A stretch of 64,000 nt of DNA from Xestospongia bergquistia (GCA_963965975.1 OZ014411.1:21728249-21792248); one strand, 5' to 3'; counted from the stretch's first letter, positions 34,726 through 47,796 are shown. Made by a program: numbers and translations. The notes: generated by a model from the sequence alone, not told the origin.

Positions 34726-34941
34726 TTAATTAAGAGTTTTTATACAAGAGCCACATATCCATGATATGTGACTGTTGGTCTGCCAAATGACACTTGAGAC
34801 TTCAACACAATCTTCATGATACCATTCTTTGCAGTCTTCGCACTCAATCATTCTACTTAGATTCGTCATAGCATTGATGAGACCAGGTTTTGTCTTAACA
34901 TTAATGATATAGTCTTCTAAATATTGTTCAGTGTGTCCCAC
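34726..34941 (-). pseudogene. PHD-finger-like C-terminal fragment
   Basis: The 71-codon minus-strand frame contains IECEDCKEWYHEDC...ISWICGSC, the second half of a PHD zinc finger (C-x2-C, H-x2-C, W-x-C-x2-C). The first zinc-binding cysteines are not seen. It may be the last exon of a gene or a mobile-element remnant. It faces away from the methyltransferase gene at 35.0 kb, and its start (34865-34941) was duplicated with that gene to 40297-40395. Whether it is expressed is unknown. Confidence 0.45.
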
Positions 34942-35033
34942 AATTGAAAGAGAGATTCACCAGGTCCGAAGAGGAGACAAGATAAGACATTCAAAGACGC
35001 TAATATACAGGCAATTCTATAGTTAAGTGTCCA

Positions 35034-35814
35034 ATGGCTGCAACTACGTTATTTGAAGATAGTCATATTGTACAGAAATACCTAAGTAAGTTGATATGGA
35101 ATAGTTAAATTGTTATGCAATTTATCAATCCACAGATTTCGACCTACGTATCCAAGAGAAATTTATGATAAAATCAGGCAATTTACAGACAAACACGGCA
35201 TTCAGCTAGATTTTGTTGTTGACATAGGGTGTGGATCAGGTCATAGTACGTTCCCGTTAAGTTCTTTTTGTCAGCAAGTATTAGGGATTGATAATAGTCA
35301 GGCACAGATTGACCTTGCTCTACAATTGAAACATGAGAAATGTATATCAAATGTTGAGTTCAAAATAGCTAATGTACACCAAGTTCCTGTTGATGATGAA
35401 TCTGTATCAATGGTAACATGTGGAGTAGCTTGGCAATGGTTTGATACAGTCACAGTTCACCAGGAGCTTCATAGGATACTTAAAACTACAAGCTGCCTTG
35501 CTGTTTTTGGTTACACACGACCATACCTTAAAAATGATCAATGTGATGCTCTTTACGAGGATTTCTATACTATGGTAGTAAAAGGTTATGTAGATAATGA
35601 AAAAAAAATATTCAAGCTCATGCGCGTAACGATCCTGAAGTCACACTTCCCCTGTGGTTTTATTGAATCCTTAGGGACGTATTCTTTTTATATAAGAGAT
35701 AATCCTGGTGGAACAACATTAAAAGATTTTGCTGATCATCTAAGGGAAGTCTCATCTTCTGATATTTTGGATGCATTCTACACTTTTTATTTGTACATCT
35801 GCTTAAAGAAGTAA
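35034..35814 (+). pseudogene. Damaged copy of a SAM-dependent methyltransferase gene
   Basis: Exon 1 is 35034-35085 and exon 2 is 35136-35814, matching the intact copy at 40474-41314 almost base for base. Three lesions are visible. Exon 1 lacks one A before the splice donor (phase 1 instead of 2). One base is lost in the A run near 35610. Fifty-nine bases are missing near 35655, which restores the frame. SAM motif I (DIGCGSGHS) and the GID...QIDLA segment are kept. With another start the second exon could still encode a shortened protein, so pseudogene status is likely but not certain. Confidence 0.7.
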
Positions 35815-36590
35815 CTCTTAAAACTAAGTGACAATTTACACTGATTATGATTTCATATTGTCTTTGTGTTACCTCATTTGTAGTTTTGTATGCCATAAAA
35901 CAATAAAGTCCATTAAATTCTGCTAACAAAAGACAAATTATGTCTCCTACTCCTATTGAATCATTATTTTATTTAAAATACTATATGTACCAATCAACAC
36001 AATGATAGATTTTTTTATGTGCAATCATTTCCTTATCAATTGTCTGTAAATGTTATATTGACAACTACTTTTAACCTTGCATGCTTACTATCGGAATTCA
36101 AAATTCATGAAAATTACTCATTATGTAATTTGTTATTTTTAAAACAACAAATTACACAGTGAGTAATTCACATGTCTTCTAGATTCCACTGTTAACGATC
36201 CGTATTAACCACAAAAAAGTTGTTAAAAATAACTCATTAATTTTTACAGTCATACAACTCTGTTATAGTTAATAACTTTATTTGAGTATAAACACTTAAC
36301 ATAACACAAAACTCAAAAAAGTCCAACAATATCATAGCATGGACATTTATATTTTAAACAGTAAGCTTCATATATCACTTAGGGGTGAGGAAGTCTAAAC
36401 AGGGTATTAATATTCATAAGTATGCATAAAGTATTTCAAGGAAACATTAGACAATATAAGACAATAATACAGTATATATATACAAGTAATCAAATATCGT
36501 CAAGAGAGGCCTGATCACTGTGCCCCCCATTCAATGTCATTTTGATGTTGAAAGATCTGATGATATAGAAAACTTACCTATCATATTGGC
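35815..36590. other. 3' flank of methyltransferase copy 1, otherwise unrecognised
   Basis: The first 110 bases match the 3' flank of copy 2 (AATAAAGTC, a possible polyadenylation signal, near 35903). The remainder shows a short inverted repeat near 36110-36165 around AAATTAC. No gene. Confidence 0.5.
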
Positions 36591-36596
36591 CAACTT

Positions 36597-37450
36597 TTAA
36601 AATTGAAGCAACCATTGACTGGATAGTCCATGTGTCCTCATATCATCATTATGAATTCCTCTGTTGATTATATCCAGCGTACCTACAAAAATCAAGAAAC
36701 CCATTCTTAACACAAATAGTCTCAGAGACACCAAAGACCAAGATCTGAAATATGAATATGGTAAAACATTAAAAGTGGCCTGACTTATGTACATGAAATA
36801 TTATGTACATCCTCCATATTTAACAGTATTGGCTGATGAGGAAATTTGACAACTAAGATACTTGACATCAACAGCTGTATATGTATAGGCCTAAGCATAA
36901 AGTTGAACAAGTACTCTTCGAAATACATTATAGCTAGATAAAAAAGTCATCCAAATCACCAGTAAGCACTTTAACATAAAGCTTTGAAACACCAGACTCA
37001 TCGACCCAAAGGTATGCTAGATGGTATCATTAATTCTGTTTATCTGATGTTCTAATAGATTATCTGGCAATGAGATTGTATTTAATACAGCTATCATTCC
37101 AATTAGTAGTTGGTGCCCTTTTTGACCTACTGATTGATGTTTAGAGTTTATTTAGAAATTCTTTTGCAAATTGTGTGTCTAATTTGAGCAAGAATACTCA
37201 TTAGCTCATTTTCAATTGAATTTTCTCCTTCATTATGAAGATAATCAAAGAAAAGAATTGATTGCTTGAAAGGAAAGATTACGTTTTCAACCATGTTATT
37301 TATGGTCTCAACACATGTAGACTACTCAGTAAAGATGTAAAAATTTCTTGGACTTTTCATCATGAGATACAGTTCTTAATGCATTAATAGTTGGTACTAA
37401 AAGACTGAATTGATAAGAGAGTTATACTTTAAACAGGTCTGTTATTGATG
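36597..37450 (-). pseudogene. Decayed copy of the lipid-transfer-protein gene
   Basis: The minus strand aligns with 46585-47300 of the gene at 44.5-47.8 kb: FKQSI.F, NEGEN, ADESGVSKL, YTAVDVKYLS and SRSW-like blocks (YSYFRSWSLVS), then VGTLDI. Stops and indels interrupt most of it. It is one of two antisense, decayed copies (the other is 17.9 kb). Confidence 0.8.
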
Positions 37451-39888
37451 TTGTTGTACTTTTTTTAGTCTGACATTGTACGTGTACATATATATCGTAC
37501 AATGAAATGACTTTATGGTTAAATATATCTCTCCTATATATCCACACAATTTATCTGTCCATGAGATATGTGGACAAGATACGTGTATTTATTTATTAAT
37601 TCATAAATCTCAGCCACTATTATAATTAGAATTTCTTTTATTCATTTATTATTTATTGAAATGCTTCATGTCCATATAATTTTGGTTTTCATACTATTGC
37701 TCTATGACTAATTTAAGGAAGAATACAAACAATAAACCATAACTTATAACTATGCATGTACACATACTAGTACAAATTTATTATTGAATAATACATTATG
37801 TGTATCAAAACCATATACATGTATTGTTCTGATGTCATATTTCAGCAGAGTATTTTCTTACTCTCATATCTTATCCTTTTAAATTATTAAATTGTTATTT
37901 TAGTTACCAGACAAGTGATTTAGTAAATTTAACTTTTAAATTATGTAACATAAGATTATTTTTATGCTGGTGTAGTTAAAACTTCATCACTCAAGCAATA
38001 TTTTAAAAGTTTAGGTAGTGAATTATACACAGATATTAAGCAGAACTTATAAAAATTAATTGTTAGGGCTACATTTATTTACAATAATATGTACTTAATT
38101 GAAAGCTATGAATTGTAAACTAAATCAGAGTCCTTCCAAATCAAAACATCTGTCTTCATATTTTGCATTCTAAAGGTTAAATGCAATCAATGTTACATTG
38201 CATACATAATAAACCACTTCTATAAATGCAAATGCTATATGCATACCCATACCCATCTTAGAGAGGTGTCTTGGTAGCATGACCAATTATTTAACCCTAA
38301 AGTGAGGTTCTTGTGTGTTATTATTAAGAATATTCTAGTTTGTATGTGGTATTTCTTCTAAATATGTCATGTATGCTTTCTTTGCATACCTATATATATA
38401 TATATAAATAAATATATTATATAATGACAATATTTAGTGTATTATTTACATCATCATAGCTTAGCAGCCTTTTATATGAAGAATCAACTGCCTAAATGTT
38501 ATTGATATTATTCAGTTATACAATGCTAAATAAATATACAATTTAGTCAGTAAACTTCTACAGCTACTTTAAGCAAAGATTTTCTTTTCATTGTTATAGC
38601 TCCTAAGATTCCAACATTGTTGAATGTACCTCTTATACAAAGTATCTCAAGGCAGTCTTTAAAGAATGACACTGACAATGTTGATATTCATGATCAGCTG
38701 ATAGTGTTCCTAATTATTATATTCAGTCATGGACTAGCTTTACATTTCCATCTTTGTAATGTAGTTGAAATAATAGAGGTAACTGTAAAGAGTAGTACAT
38801 TAATTTGATTATAAGCAATTTACTAATTTTTCATTTTTTAAACACTAAACACAACACAATATCATCAACAAAGAATTAATGGAGAATAACAATGCAATCC
38901 TTGTGATAGACTGTATAACTATTGATGATTAGGTGGATTGTACTGTTAATTATTAGTTATATACTTAAATATATAATAACCTATTTAGAGCTAAATATTA
39001 AATTAAATTTCAAATATTATATATAATTAAATTAAATATTATTCCCTGCTATATGAGACTGTCCATACATGCATTGTTGAGTTGTTGTCTTTTCGACTTT
39101 CTGTTTTGTCAATATCTCCTTTAATCTTATCACCTATCACAATCAATGTTAAAAAAATAGTGCCAAAATGTGTGTAAATACATAATTATATATATATATA
39201 TTATATATGTCTTTTTAAATACTAATAAAGACAAAACATATATATATATTCATATAGTGAAAGAAAAATTAAAATAATTTTGACTCTTGCTTTAGATAAG
39301 GTCAATCTTGTCTAATTTTATGATCAAACTTGGATGAACACTCAGTTCTCATTACCTTTCTATGATATTATCAGAAATATGAGATATCTAATGTTTATAA
39401 ACATTGAATTTTATGTTTCTTATTACAAAAAAGAAATGTATTCACAAATTGTTTAATCTTAAATAAAGTCAAGTTCAAAGGTTAGAAAAACTTCATTAAC
39501 AATAAAAAGGTAGTATTATAGGTTATGTTAACTGATACATAAAATACTTGTACATTGTTAAGTATAGGACCAATAATATTGCAATAGAGCACATCACAGA
39601 AGACACAAATCCAGAAGATGCTATTCCCACCAACAGGTCAATTCTCAGTCTGATAGTAAAAGAAACCAACATTACAGTCACTTGAACTGTTACAAAGAGG
39701 ATCCATTGTCTCTTTTGTTTAGTTTTATTACACTAGCAGTAACTTATAAACAGGGTATAAGTCAAGGTGCACGTGAGTTACAGTTCAACTACAACTTAAT
39801 TATTAAGGTAAATTTAAACTTTTAAATATGAGAGGACAAACCATTCTAAAGCGTGGTATGAATGTGTGCTGGTCAAACAAACGTATGA
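37451..39888. other. AT-rich intergenic DNA, no gene recognised
   Basis: A possible isolated exon-like stretch lies at 38600-38800 on the plus strand (preceded by AG, about 60 codons), but it has no recognisable motif and no partner exons. A short TA repeat is at about 38392-38406. Otherwise nothing is seen. Confidence 0.4.
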
Positions 39889-39920
39889 TTACGGAAGTCG
39901 AGGAAGGACATTCCAATTCA
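39889..39920 (+). other. TACGGAAG...GGACATTCCAATT motif
   Basis: TTACGGAAGTCGAGGAAGGA is followed by CATTCCAATT and then a T/C-rich run and GCGTATT. This is the same order as on the minus strand at 2694-2630. It lies 550 bases upstream of methyltransferase copy 2. Confidence 0.5.
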
Positions 39921-40296
39921 TATTTCCTATTTCTTTTGCGCATCTTTGCGTATTAAAAAATTCCAATTAACGACCCAGTTGATGAGTTTCAAAAAAGCCT
40001 ACGCATGGTATGTCATATAACGTGATGTTTGGATAACGAAGGGGAAGTTTCATTATTTGAGTTTATTAAATAAACCACAGCTACACATGTAATATCTTTG
40101 TGCTTTTATAGCAATTTTTGAAAAAGAAGACATTACAGTCAGGCTGAGAAACTGTAGGGTAAGTAATATATGTGTTTTAAAGTAAAATTTGATGTTTATT
40201 GTCATGTTTTGTAATTAAAAGTTAATAAAATAGTACCTATTGTAAGTCAAGATGTCTAGTACTTTCATGTCCCTACCCTTTCATATGATGGCAACT

Positions 40297-40473
40297 TAGA
40301 ATCATCATAGCATTGATGAGACCAAGTTTTGTCTTAACATTAATGGTATATTCTTCCAAACATTGTTTCAGTGTGTGCCACAATTGAAAGAGAGATTCAC
40401 CAGGTCCGAAGAGGAGACAAGATAAGACATTCAAAGACGCTAATATACAGGCAATTCTATACTTAAGTGTCTA
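40297..40473. repeat. Shared upstream region of the methyltransferase duplicates
   Basis: It is nearly identical to 34860-35033. It includes the 5' end of the PHD-like frame (minus) and a conserved AAAGAGAGATTCACCAGGTC stretch just before the start codon, likely the 5' untranslated region or core promoter. The duplication border is at about 34860/40297. Confidence 0.75.
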
Positions 40474-41314
40474 ATGGCTACAACTACATTATATGAAGAT
40501 AATGATATTGTACAGAAATACCTAAAGTAAGAGATATGGAATAGTTAAATTGTTAAACAATCTATGAATCCACAGATTTCGACCTACGTATCCAAGAGAA
40601 ATTTACGATAAAATCAGGCAATTTACAGACAAACACGGCATTCAGCTAGATTTTGTTGTTGACATAGGGTGTGGATCAGGTCATAGTACGTTCCCGTTAA
40701 GTTCTTTTTGTCAGCAAGTATTAGGGATTGATACTAGTCAGGCACAGATTGACCTTGCTCTACAATTGAAATATGAGAAATGTATATCAAATGTTGAGTT
40801 CAAAATAGCTAATGTACACCAAGTTCCTGTTGATGATGAATCTGTATCAATGGTTACATGTGGAATAGCTTGGCATTGGTTTGATCCGGTCACAGTTCAT
40901 CAGGAGCTTCATAGGATACTTAAAAGTAATAGTTGCCTTGCTGTTTTTGGTTACCTACGACCATGTCTTAAAAATGATCAATGTGATGCTCTTTACGAGG
41001 ATTTCTATACTATGGTAGTAAAAGATTATGCAGGCAAGGAAAAAAAAATTATTCAAGCTCATGTACGTAACGATCCTGAAGTCACATTTCCCCTACCAAT
41101 TGTAGAACGACATGACATCCAAATTCATTCTGAGATAAGCATTGAGAATTTATGTGGTTATATTGAATCCATAGGGACATATTCTTTTTATATAAGAGAT
41201 AATCCTGGTGGAACAACATTAAAAGATTTTGCTGATCATCTAAGGGAAGTCTCATCTTCTGATATCTTGGATGCATTCTACACTTTTTATTTGTACATCT
41301 GCTTAAAAAAGTAA
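40474..41314 (+). CDS. SAM-dependent class I methyltransferase (Methyltransf_11 type), 263 aa
   Basis: Two exons, 40474-40526 and 40576-41314, are joined at GTAAGA/CAG in phase 2. The product is a cytosolic-looking protein without a signal peptide. Motif I VVDIGCGSGHST is at about residues 44-55, and the acidic motif II region GIDTSQAQIDLA at 70-81. SAM-pocket and post-I region NVEFKIANVHQVPVDDESVSMV is near 90-111, with AWHWFD after it. This is the arrangement of small-molecule methyltransferases related to yeast trans-aconitate methyltransferase and the many animal Methyltransf_11 proteins. The exact substrate cannot be told. The start follows from matching exon 1 of the two copies. AATAAAGTC near 41402 may be the polyadenylation signal. 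Confidence 0.85.
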
Positions 41315-41714
41315 CTCTTAAATCTAAGTCGCAATTTAGAACTTATTATGATTTCATGGTGTGTTTATGTTACCTCATTTGTAGTTTTGTATGCTATAAA
41401 ATAATAAAGTCAAAAAAGTTCATATATACATTAAATGTCTGCTCATAAAAGACAAATTATCTCCTCCTCCTACTTAATCATTTTTGCATTTACAACACTA
41501 TATGTACCAATCATATTTTTGATCATCTTGTACTAACATAAATGTCTTGTTTTAGGGAAAGATATCTGTCTAACATAAATGCACTTATATGTGTAATTGT
41601 TGTCCTTAATGATAATTATTACTTGGGCGACCAACCACAAACGTTTTAACCATATATGGTACAAAGCAACTTTAATATCATCTGACTTACTACATAATTT
41701 ACCTTCTATAAAAA

Positions 41715-41756
<42 letters not shown>

Positions 41757-42355
41757 TAAGAATATCTAGGTCTGTTGAAAAGTGTCGATACTGTTTAGAC
41801 AGAGCAGATTAGGTCAGGATTGAAGGACAGTAGAACACAGCTCTCACTTTGTTGTTGTTACTCCAAGTTTCATGCATTATGCAATCATCAGACAACTAAC
41901 TACTACTCTGTTTGTGGGTTGGTTATATAGCATTTAGGTGTTAATCATGTCTTTTCCCTTGAGAATTGTGCTAAATAGTACTTGTTTTCACATCAACATT
42001 TTGAGACGAATTTGGACCTTTTGTTCAGGATGGTGGTATTGTTGGCGTTGATAATTGAGAGCTTTTCAGTTAGGCAAAGGTTGTACTGCTTTGTTTTGCT
42101 TGGAGTAGGCCTGTGCTCTTTGGGTTTTTGACCAGATGATTTTGAACTCCTCGCCTTCTCTCTTCAATAGTCAAACATATTTCGATAGTTCCATGCTACT
42201 TCCATATTACCTATAATCTATAATTTAACAAGCTTCAATTCAAATTATACCTATATGTCACTCATGATAAATTGTTTGCCGGAATTTTTTTTTTATCTTA
42301 AAAATTTGGTTTTCCTATTCAATAACGATTATGGTAACATTGTACCAGTAACAGT

Positions 42356-42407
<52 letters not shown>

Positions 42408-44485
42408 ATATATGTTATGTATTACATAAAAATAAAATTAATTCTGTCAATTGTAGTCACAATGTACACTCTTCTTGTGATACACAAAATAAAGATAAGA
42501 TCACTTTAATATGGTTTTTACTGATATCACATTGACATTAATATTATTATCATTTTGACCCATTGTATAAACTTTTTTGATAATAAACTCAATAGTAGTA
42601 GCTATATAATCTATAATTTATTTTTAATGTACTATAACATAACATGTATATTTAAGAATACGACTGAGTTACTACGTTATCATAGCAACAATGATTAAGT
42701 CTGATTAGCTTGATTAGCTTAACTCAACAGTGACAAGTAGTAATGTGAGCAAGAATGTGGCCTATGCCATACATAACACTAGTTATATAGCAAGTCATTC
42801 ACATCTACATACTCACTTATGTGCCTGTGTATTGTTTTCTTAATTTAGCTTAGGAATGTAGAGATATTATTATAAATAACCAAAAGATCATGACTATAAT
42901 TAGTAAGAAGAGAAAAATCTCTTTGTAGGATTATATCTACATGCATTACTGTACTTTATATGGACAATTATTGACATTATCTTCAATAAACTGAATGGAA
43001 AAAAAGTATGTCAAATAAATATACATAATATAACCAAGCATAGCCTCAAAATAATGTTAATTGTTATTTTATAAGATCACTACGTGTGTATGACATAAAG
43101 ACCTTATATAGTATTGAACAGCCTTAGTTTTATAAGCGTTTTTATATACATATAAGATATATAAGATAAAGCTTTGCAGGTATGTAAATGATTGTATGAA
43201 TTTAGTTATCTTATGACTATGTAAATAATGATGTTGTTTATTGTCTCATGTGATTTCTTATAACAACTAAAAGTAGCCTTTATATTCTCTAATATCTATA
43301 ACTAGGCTTAACAAAAATAGTGTATTAACTTAATCTCCAGTTATGTCAGTGATATTGTACCATCAATGGTACTATGATTATAATGACAAATGCAATCATC
43401 TACCACACAATAGAAACAATATTGAGGATCAAAACAACCCGAATTAATGCTGTTAAGCATAGGTGTATCTGGAATAGTGGGACTCATTAATATTCATATT
43501 TAATAACTACTGATTAATTACTAATTACTACTAGTTATAACTAAGGTATTTTAGCATTCTTGTGTACTTGTGCAAACTTAATAACTCAAGAATTGTAATC
43601 TGAACAGACTGTGCTAGCTTCACGCCTAACTAGAAGCAATAGTTTATCTAGTGACTCATACTTCATACGTGGTCACCGTGCAATGACTTACTATCATTAG
43701 TATCACTCTCACTAACCTCACTGTTGCTAACTTCAAGTTCAACATCAACTGAATGAACTGAATCTACTGACTCAACTCTAGAACTCTTACTGTTAACAGC
43801 CCAAAATCCATAATTGTAGCTCTACGTTTCATTGTTGCACTTTAATTACCAGTAAAAGTCAGTTGGTTATTTTAACACACCATGTTGTTTTTAATTACTG
43901 TAAGTGGATAGAGCTGTGAAGTATTATGTAAACTATTTAATTAAACAGTGGTTAGAGCTATGAAGTATTCACTGCCAATTAAGAGTGTCTTTATAAAAGC
44001 TATTTAATAGTTCATCGTGTTTAGTACTACTAGAGCAATGCCCTAGTCTGCCCTTATGCAGATACGCCTATGCTGTTAAGTTTTGTTATAACTTAATGGC
44101 TGTTTCAACTGATCAAGTTATTACTCTGTCATTGTTTAATAAGTAGAACATTTGTCTATATATGCACTGTAAGGTACCAGTTACTTGGCAATTGGCATTA
44201 AAGAAAATTAAAATTTAATTAAAAGCAACTAAAACTATCCTACCTGTCAACTCTCTTATTAACATTTATGTACAAGAAATAATGCTATGAATATTATTAT
44301 ATGATAATGCATCATAATTTCCATGTTGCTATTTTGTCATAATATCCCAGTACAATTCCATATGTTACATTGTATTTCCTTCTACAGTAATAATTAATTG
44401 ACCAATCAGATTAAACAGAAGATTTGCCTGTAAGAATTGCAGTGACTACAGTTAATCTATCACCTTGACAATTTCTTTGTTGAAG
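41315..44485. other. Intergenic, AT-rich, with TA microsatellites at 41717-41754 and 42359-42402
   Basis: Apart from the two TA tracts, no exon series, RNA gene or named repeat is recognised. The plus-strand open frames spanning the TA tracts are low complexity. Confidence 0.5.
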
Positions 44486-47400
44486 ATGAACACAATGTTA
44501 CTGCTTACACTGTTTGGAGCTGCAGGTATGATATTAATGGTTCCTCTTTGTAAAGCAAATGATAATAGATTTGAGAGTTTTATCAAAACTGGAAACTGCA
44601 TGGTAAGTTTCTTTTTTCTATATTATACATTTATGTTTATATATGCTTTAAATATAGGAGAACAGCATATGTACTTATGATTATTCTGCTAAGGTCCAAC
44701 TTAGTAACGGAAAAAGTGTAATCATGTCTGCTAATGTCAAGAGAGATTGTAATTCAGGTATGCATACTCTCTGTAGAGATATTAATCTGTTCTTTGTATA
44801 GTTGGTTTTCTTAGACGTGACACAGTAACACTATATTGTATTACTGTATCAAATTTTAAGGCTATGATAGTTAATGTCACAGAGGAACAACCCAGTGGAT
44901 CTGGATCCAAGTGACTATCAATTTGGACATACATATAATTATGTCTTCCACTTACTTTGTAGTGATGATGGAGGCTATGAATATAGCATTGATATGAGCA
45001 AATGGTTTTGTTTTACACAAAGCACTACTGGTAAAATAGTAGGTGTGTTTTATCCCAAAAATGAGAAAGAAGACGTTATCAATTTGAAGAAAAGTATAGC
45101 GCCCTCATTTCAAGCAAATTTAAGGGAACTACTAAGGAAGAAGAGAAAGATTCCCAGTCTTTTCATCGCTCACATTACAGGTATGTAAATATCAATAGTG
45201 ATCATATCTTTAATATCTAGTCAGATATTATTCAGAGAGTAGTAATGTGAGAATAATCGACAGATACAGCAGAGGACAATAGATGAAGGTGATGTCATCC
45301 AGAATGCTGGGAACTCTGGAGTTCCAACCAATTCGATACATTTCATCAAGAAGAGAAAATACAAATGGAGGACAAAAAACAATTTATTTATCTACAGGAC
45401 ATACAACTGTTGCTGTGAGAGGAAACACTAAGACAGATGACATTGATTCAAGAACTAAGTTTGATGATATACCTTCCTTAGGAGCTTCAACTATGTATGA
45501 ACTGAATTTAATTCAATGTGAGCATTACAGTCAAAGTTGTTATGCTCGCAGTTTACATGAACTGATTAGACAAGAAGAAGGGATTATTGACAATATCCTG
45601 GCCAAAACTGATGAAGGTAGACTTAACTTGGTTGATATTTCTTTGTTATTCTTTCCTTTTTATAGCTAAACATAATCAAATGTTTATGAAGGAAATTTAT
45701 GATGATCTGCCATCACTTGATGATACCCTCACAAGAGCAACACGTAATACAGAACCAAAAAGTGCAGGTAATTTAATAATGACATTTTAAATGATTTGAT
45801 ACATGCTGCAGAAGCATCATTAAGACAATGGAGACAGCTACTGCAAATGGAAGCAAAGTATGGACCACTTCCTGGAACCCAACATAAACTACCTATGCTC
45901 ATCAGAAAGTTAAAGGAAAAGGTAAATAATATATATACTTTTTAGTACATTAAATTTAACCAATTCTTTACTAAGACTTTCATTGCAAATCCATCTGCAA
46001 GCTAAGAAAGACAAGTGCTTTATGATTTGCTAAGTTCAGAAGGAAGTATTGAGGCACAGAAGGTATACAAAATGCTAATAATACTGCATAACTTAAAATG
46101 TTTATTAATGACATAGGTATTACTTGAGATGCTTCATTTACCACTTGAAGAAAGTGAACATTTTGTCTTACTCCTACAAATTGCACTACTACGTTCTGTT
46201 CATCATTCCACTGTGGAATACTTTGAGGATTATTTAAAGCATTTAAACCATACAAATCAAGACATCCTCTTTTATGCCATCCTTAGTCATCATGGTAATA
46301 TAGAAGACAGTATTGCTAATACACTTGCAAAGGAGCTTGAAAATGCAAAAAAAGTCTTTCAGTTTACAAATGATCCTACTTATGTGATTCATATTATACA
46401 ATGGCTAGGTAACACTGGTTCAAAGAAAGTTATTCCTCTACTTTTGCCTTTACTACACAGTAATCAATCCAATCTTCTAGTACCAACTATTGATGCGTTA
46501 AGAACTGTATCTCATGATGAAAAAGTACAAAACACTTTTACATCTTTAGTGAAAAATTCTACAATTGCTGAGACAGTAATTGAAGTTGTTGAAAGCTTAA
46601 TCTTTGCTTTCAAGCAATCAATTTATTTCTCTGATCATCCTGACAATGCAGGAGAAAGTTTAACCGAAAAAGAGCTGATGAATGTTCTTGTTGAATCTGT
46701 TATCAAGTTTGACAGTGTGGATCTAAACAAACTCATGACCATTTATCTCGATTTCATAGAAACACAATATCCAAAAGAACTTCTAAATAAACTTCAAGCA
46801 TCAATCAGAAGGTCAAAAAGTGTATCAACTACTAATTGGAATGATAGCTATAGTAAATACAATCTCATTGCTAGTCATTTAAGTAGAACGTTGGACGAAG
46901 AGAATCATCCTTACCATCGAGCATACATTTGGGCTGATGAGCTTGGTGTTTCAAAGCTTCATGCTAAAGTGGCTGCTGGTGGATTTGGAGGACTTGGTTC
47001 ATCTGGCTATAAAGTATTTGGTAGAGCAGTTGTTCAAATTTATGCTTGGGGTTATAATTATACAACTGTTGATGTGAAATATCTTAGTCGACAAAATACT
47101 TCATCAGCCATTACTGTTCAATGTGGAAAGAGATGTGGTTTAACCTACATAGATAAGAACACCTCTAATGTTTTACAATACTCATATTCCAGGTCTTGGA
47201 CTTTGGCTAGTTTCTGAGACTTTTTGTGGTAAGAAAGAGATTCTTCATCTATGTAGGCACACTGGATATTATCCTCAGTGGAAGTCTTAGTGGTGATATG
47301 ATATTTGATATGAATCTTAATTTGACACATGCAGGATGTAGGGTGACTGTTGGTCCAACCATCACAATAACTGGAGATTCATCAATCAATTTGCTAGTGA

Positions 47401-47796
47401 GTCAAATAAGTTTTAATACATGCTAATTATATGTAAATATAACAGGGTGTATATCGAATTGGTATGACAGTATTCTGTTCTATTGATTACTACATTAAAC
47501 CTTTAGTATTAACCACACTCTGTGATGATGACCCAGTAGGAGATGCCACTGCCTGTTTTAATATGTATACACATCCAGGAGGATCAAAAGACATTTACGC
47601 CTATCAACAGAAATATGGTTGTTCATGTTCAATTAATTGGTGGAAAACTAGGTGCAGCTGCAAGGTATACGTTAAATGCATTTGTAATAAATACTATCAA
47701 ATTTTGTAGTGGGGTCCAAAGAAGAAGTGGCCTTCTCTTTCCTTTAATAAAACTCTGTTTTCTTCACATTCTCCAAGACTGTTATTTGGTAGCTGA
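44486..47796 (+). CDS. LPD_N/vitellogenin-N type large lipid transfer protein, about 850 aa
   Basis: Exons read by eye: 44486-44602 (signal peptide MNTMLLLTLFGAAG...), 44658-44757, about 44896-45180, start unclear (45283-45370) to 45616, 45666-45767, 45812 to 45908 or 45921, 46011-46062, 46117 to about 47209, 47257-47396, 47446-47664 and 47710-47796. The N-terminal part has the YDYSAKVQLSNG and VINLKKSI blocks typical of the lipoprotein N-terminal beta-barrel. From 46117 comes the helical superhelix (LGNTGSKKVIPLLLPLL, VPTIDALRTVS). A cysteine-bearing C-terminal beta region ends with CSCSINWWKTRCSC. Length and order resemble microsomal triglyceride transfer protein more than the much longer vitellogenins. 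Such proteins load lipid onto secreted particles in the ER. The junctions at exons 3/4, 6/7 and 8/9 need weak splice sites, so a frame lesion is possible. Two decayed antisense copies lie at 17.9 and 36.6 kb. Confidence 0.72.

Noticed and set aside
42359..42402. Open frames running through TA tracts (also 41717-41754)
   Set aside because: Tyr/Ile repeats from the microsatellite, not genes.
45980..46255. 91-codon minus-strand open frame
   Set aside because: Antisense to exons 7 and 8 of the lipid-transfer gene; explained by that gene.
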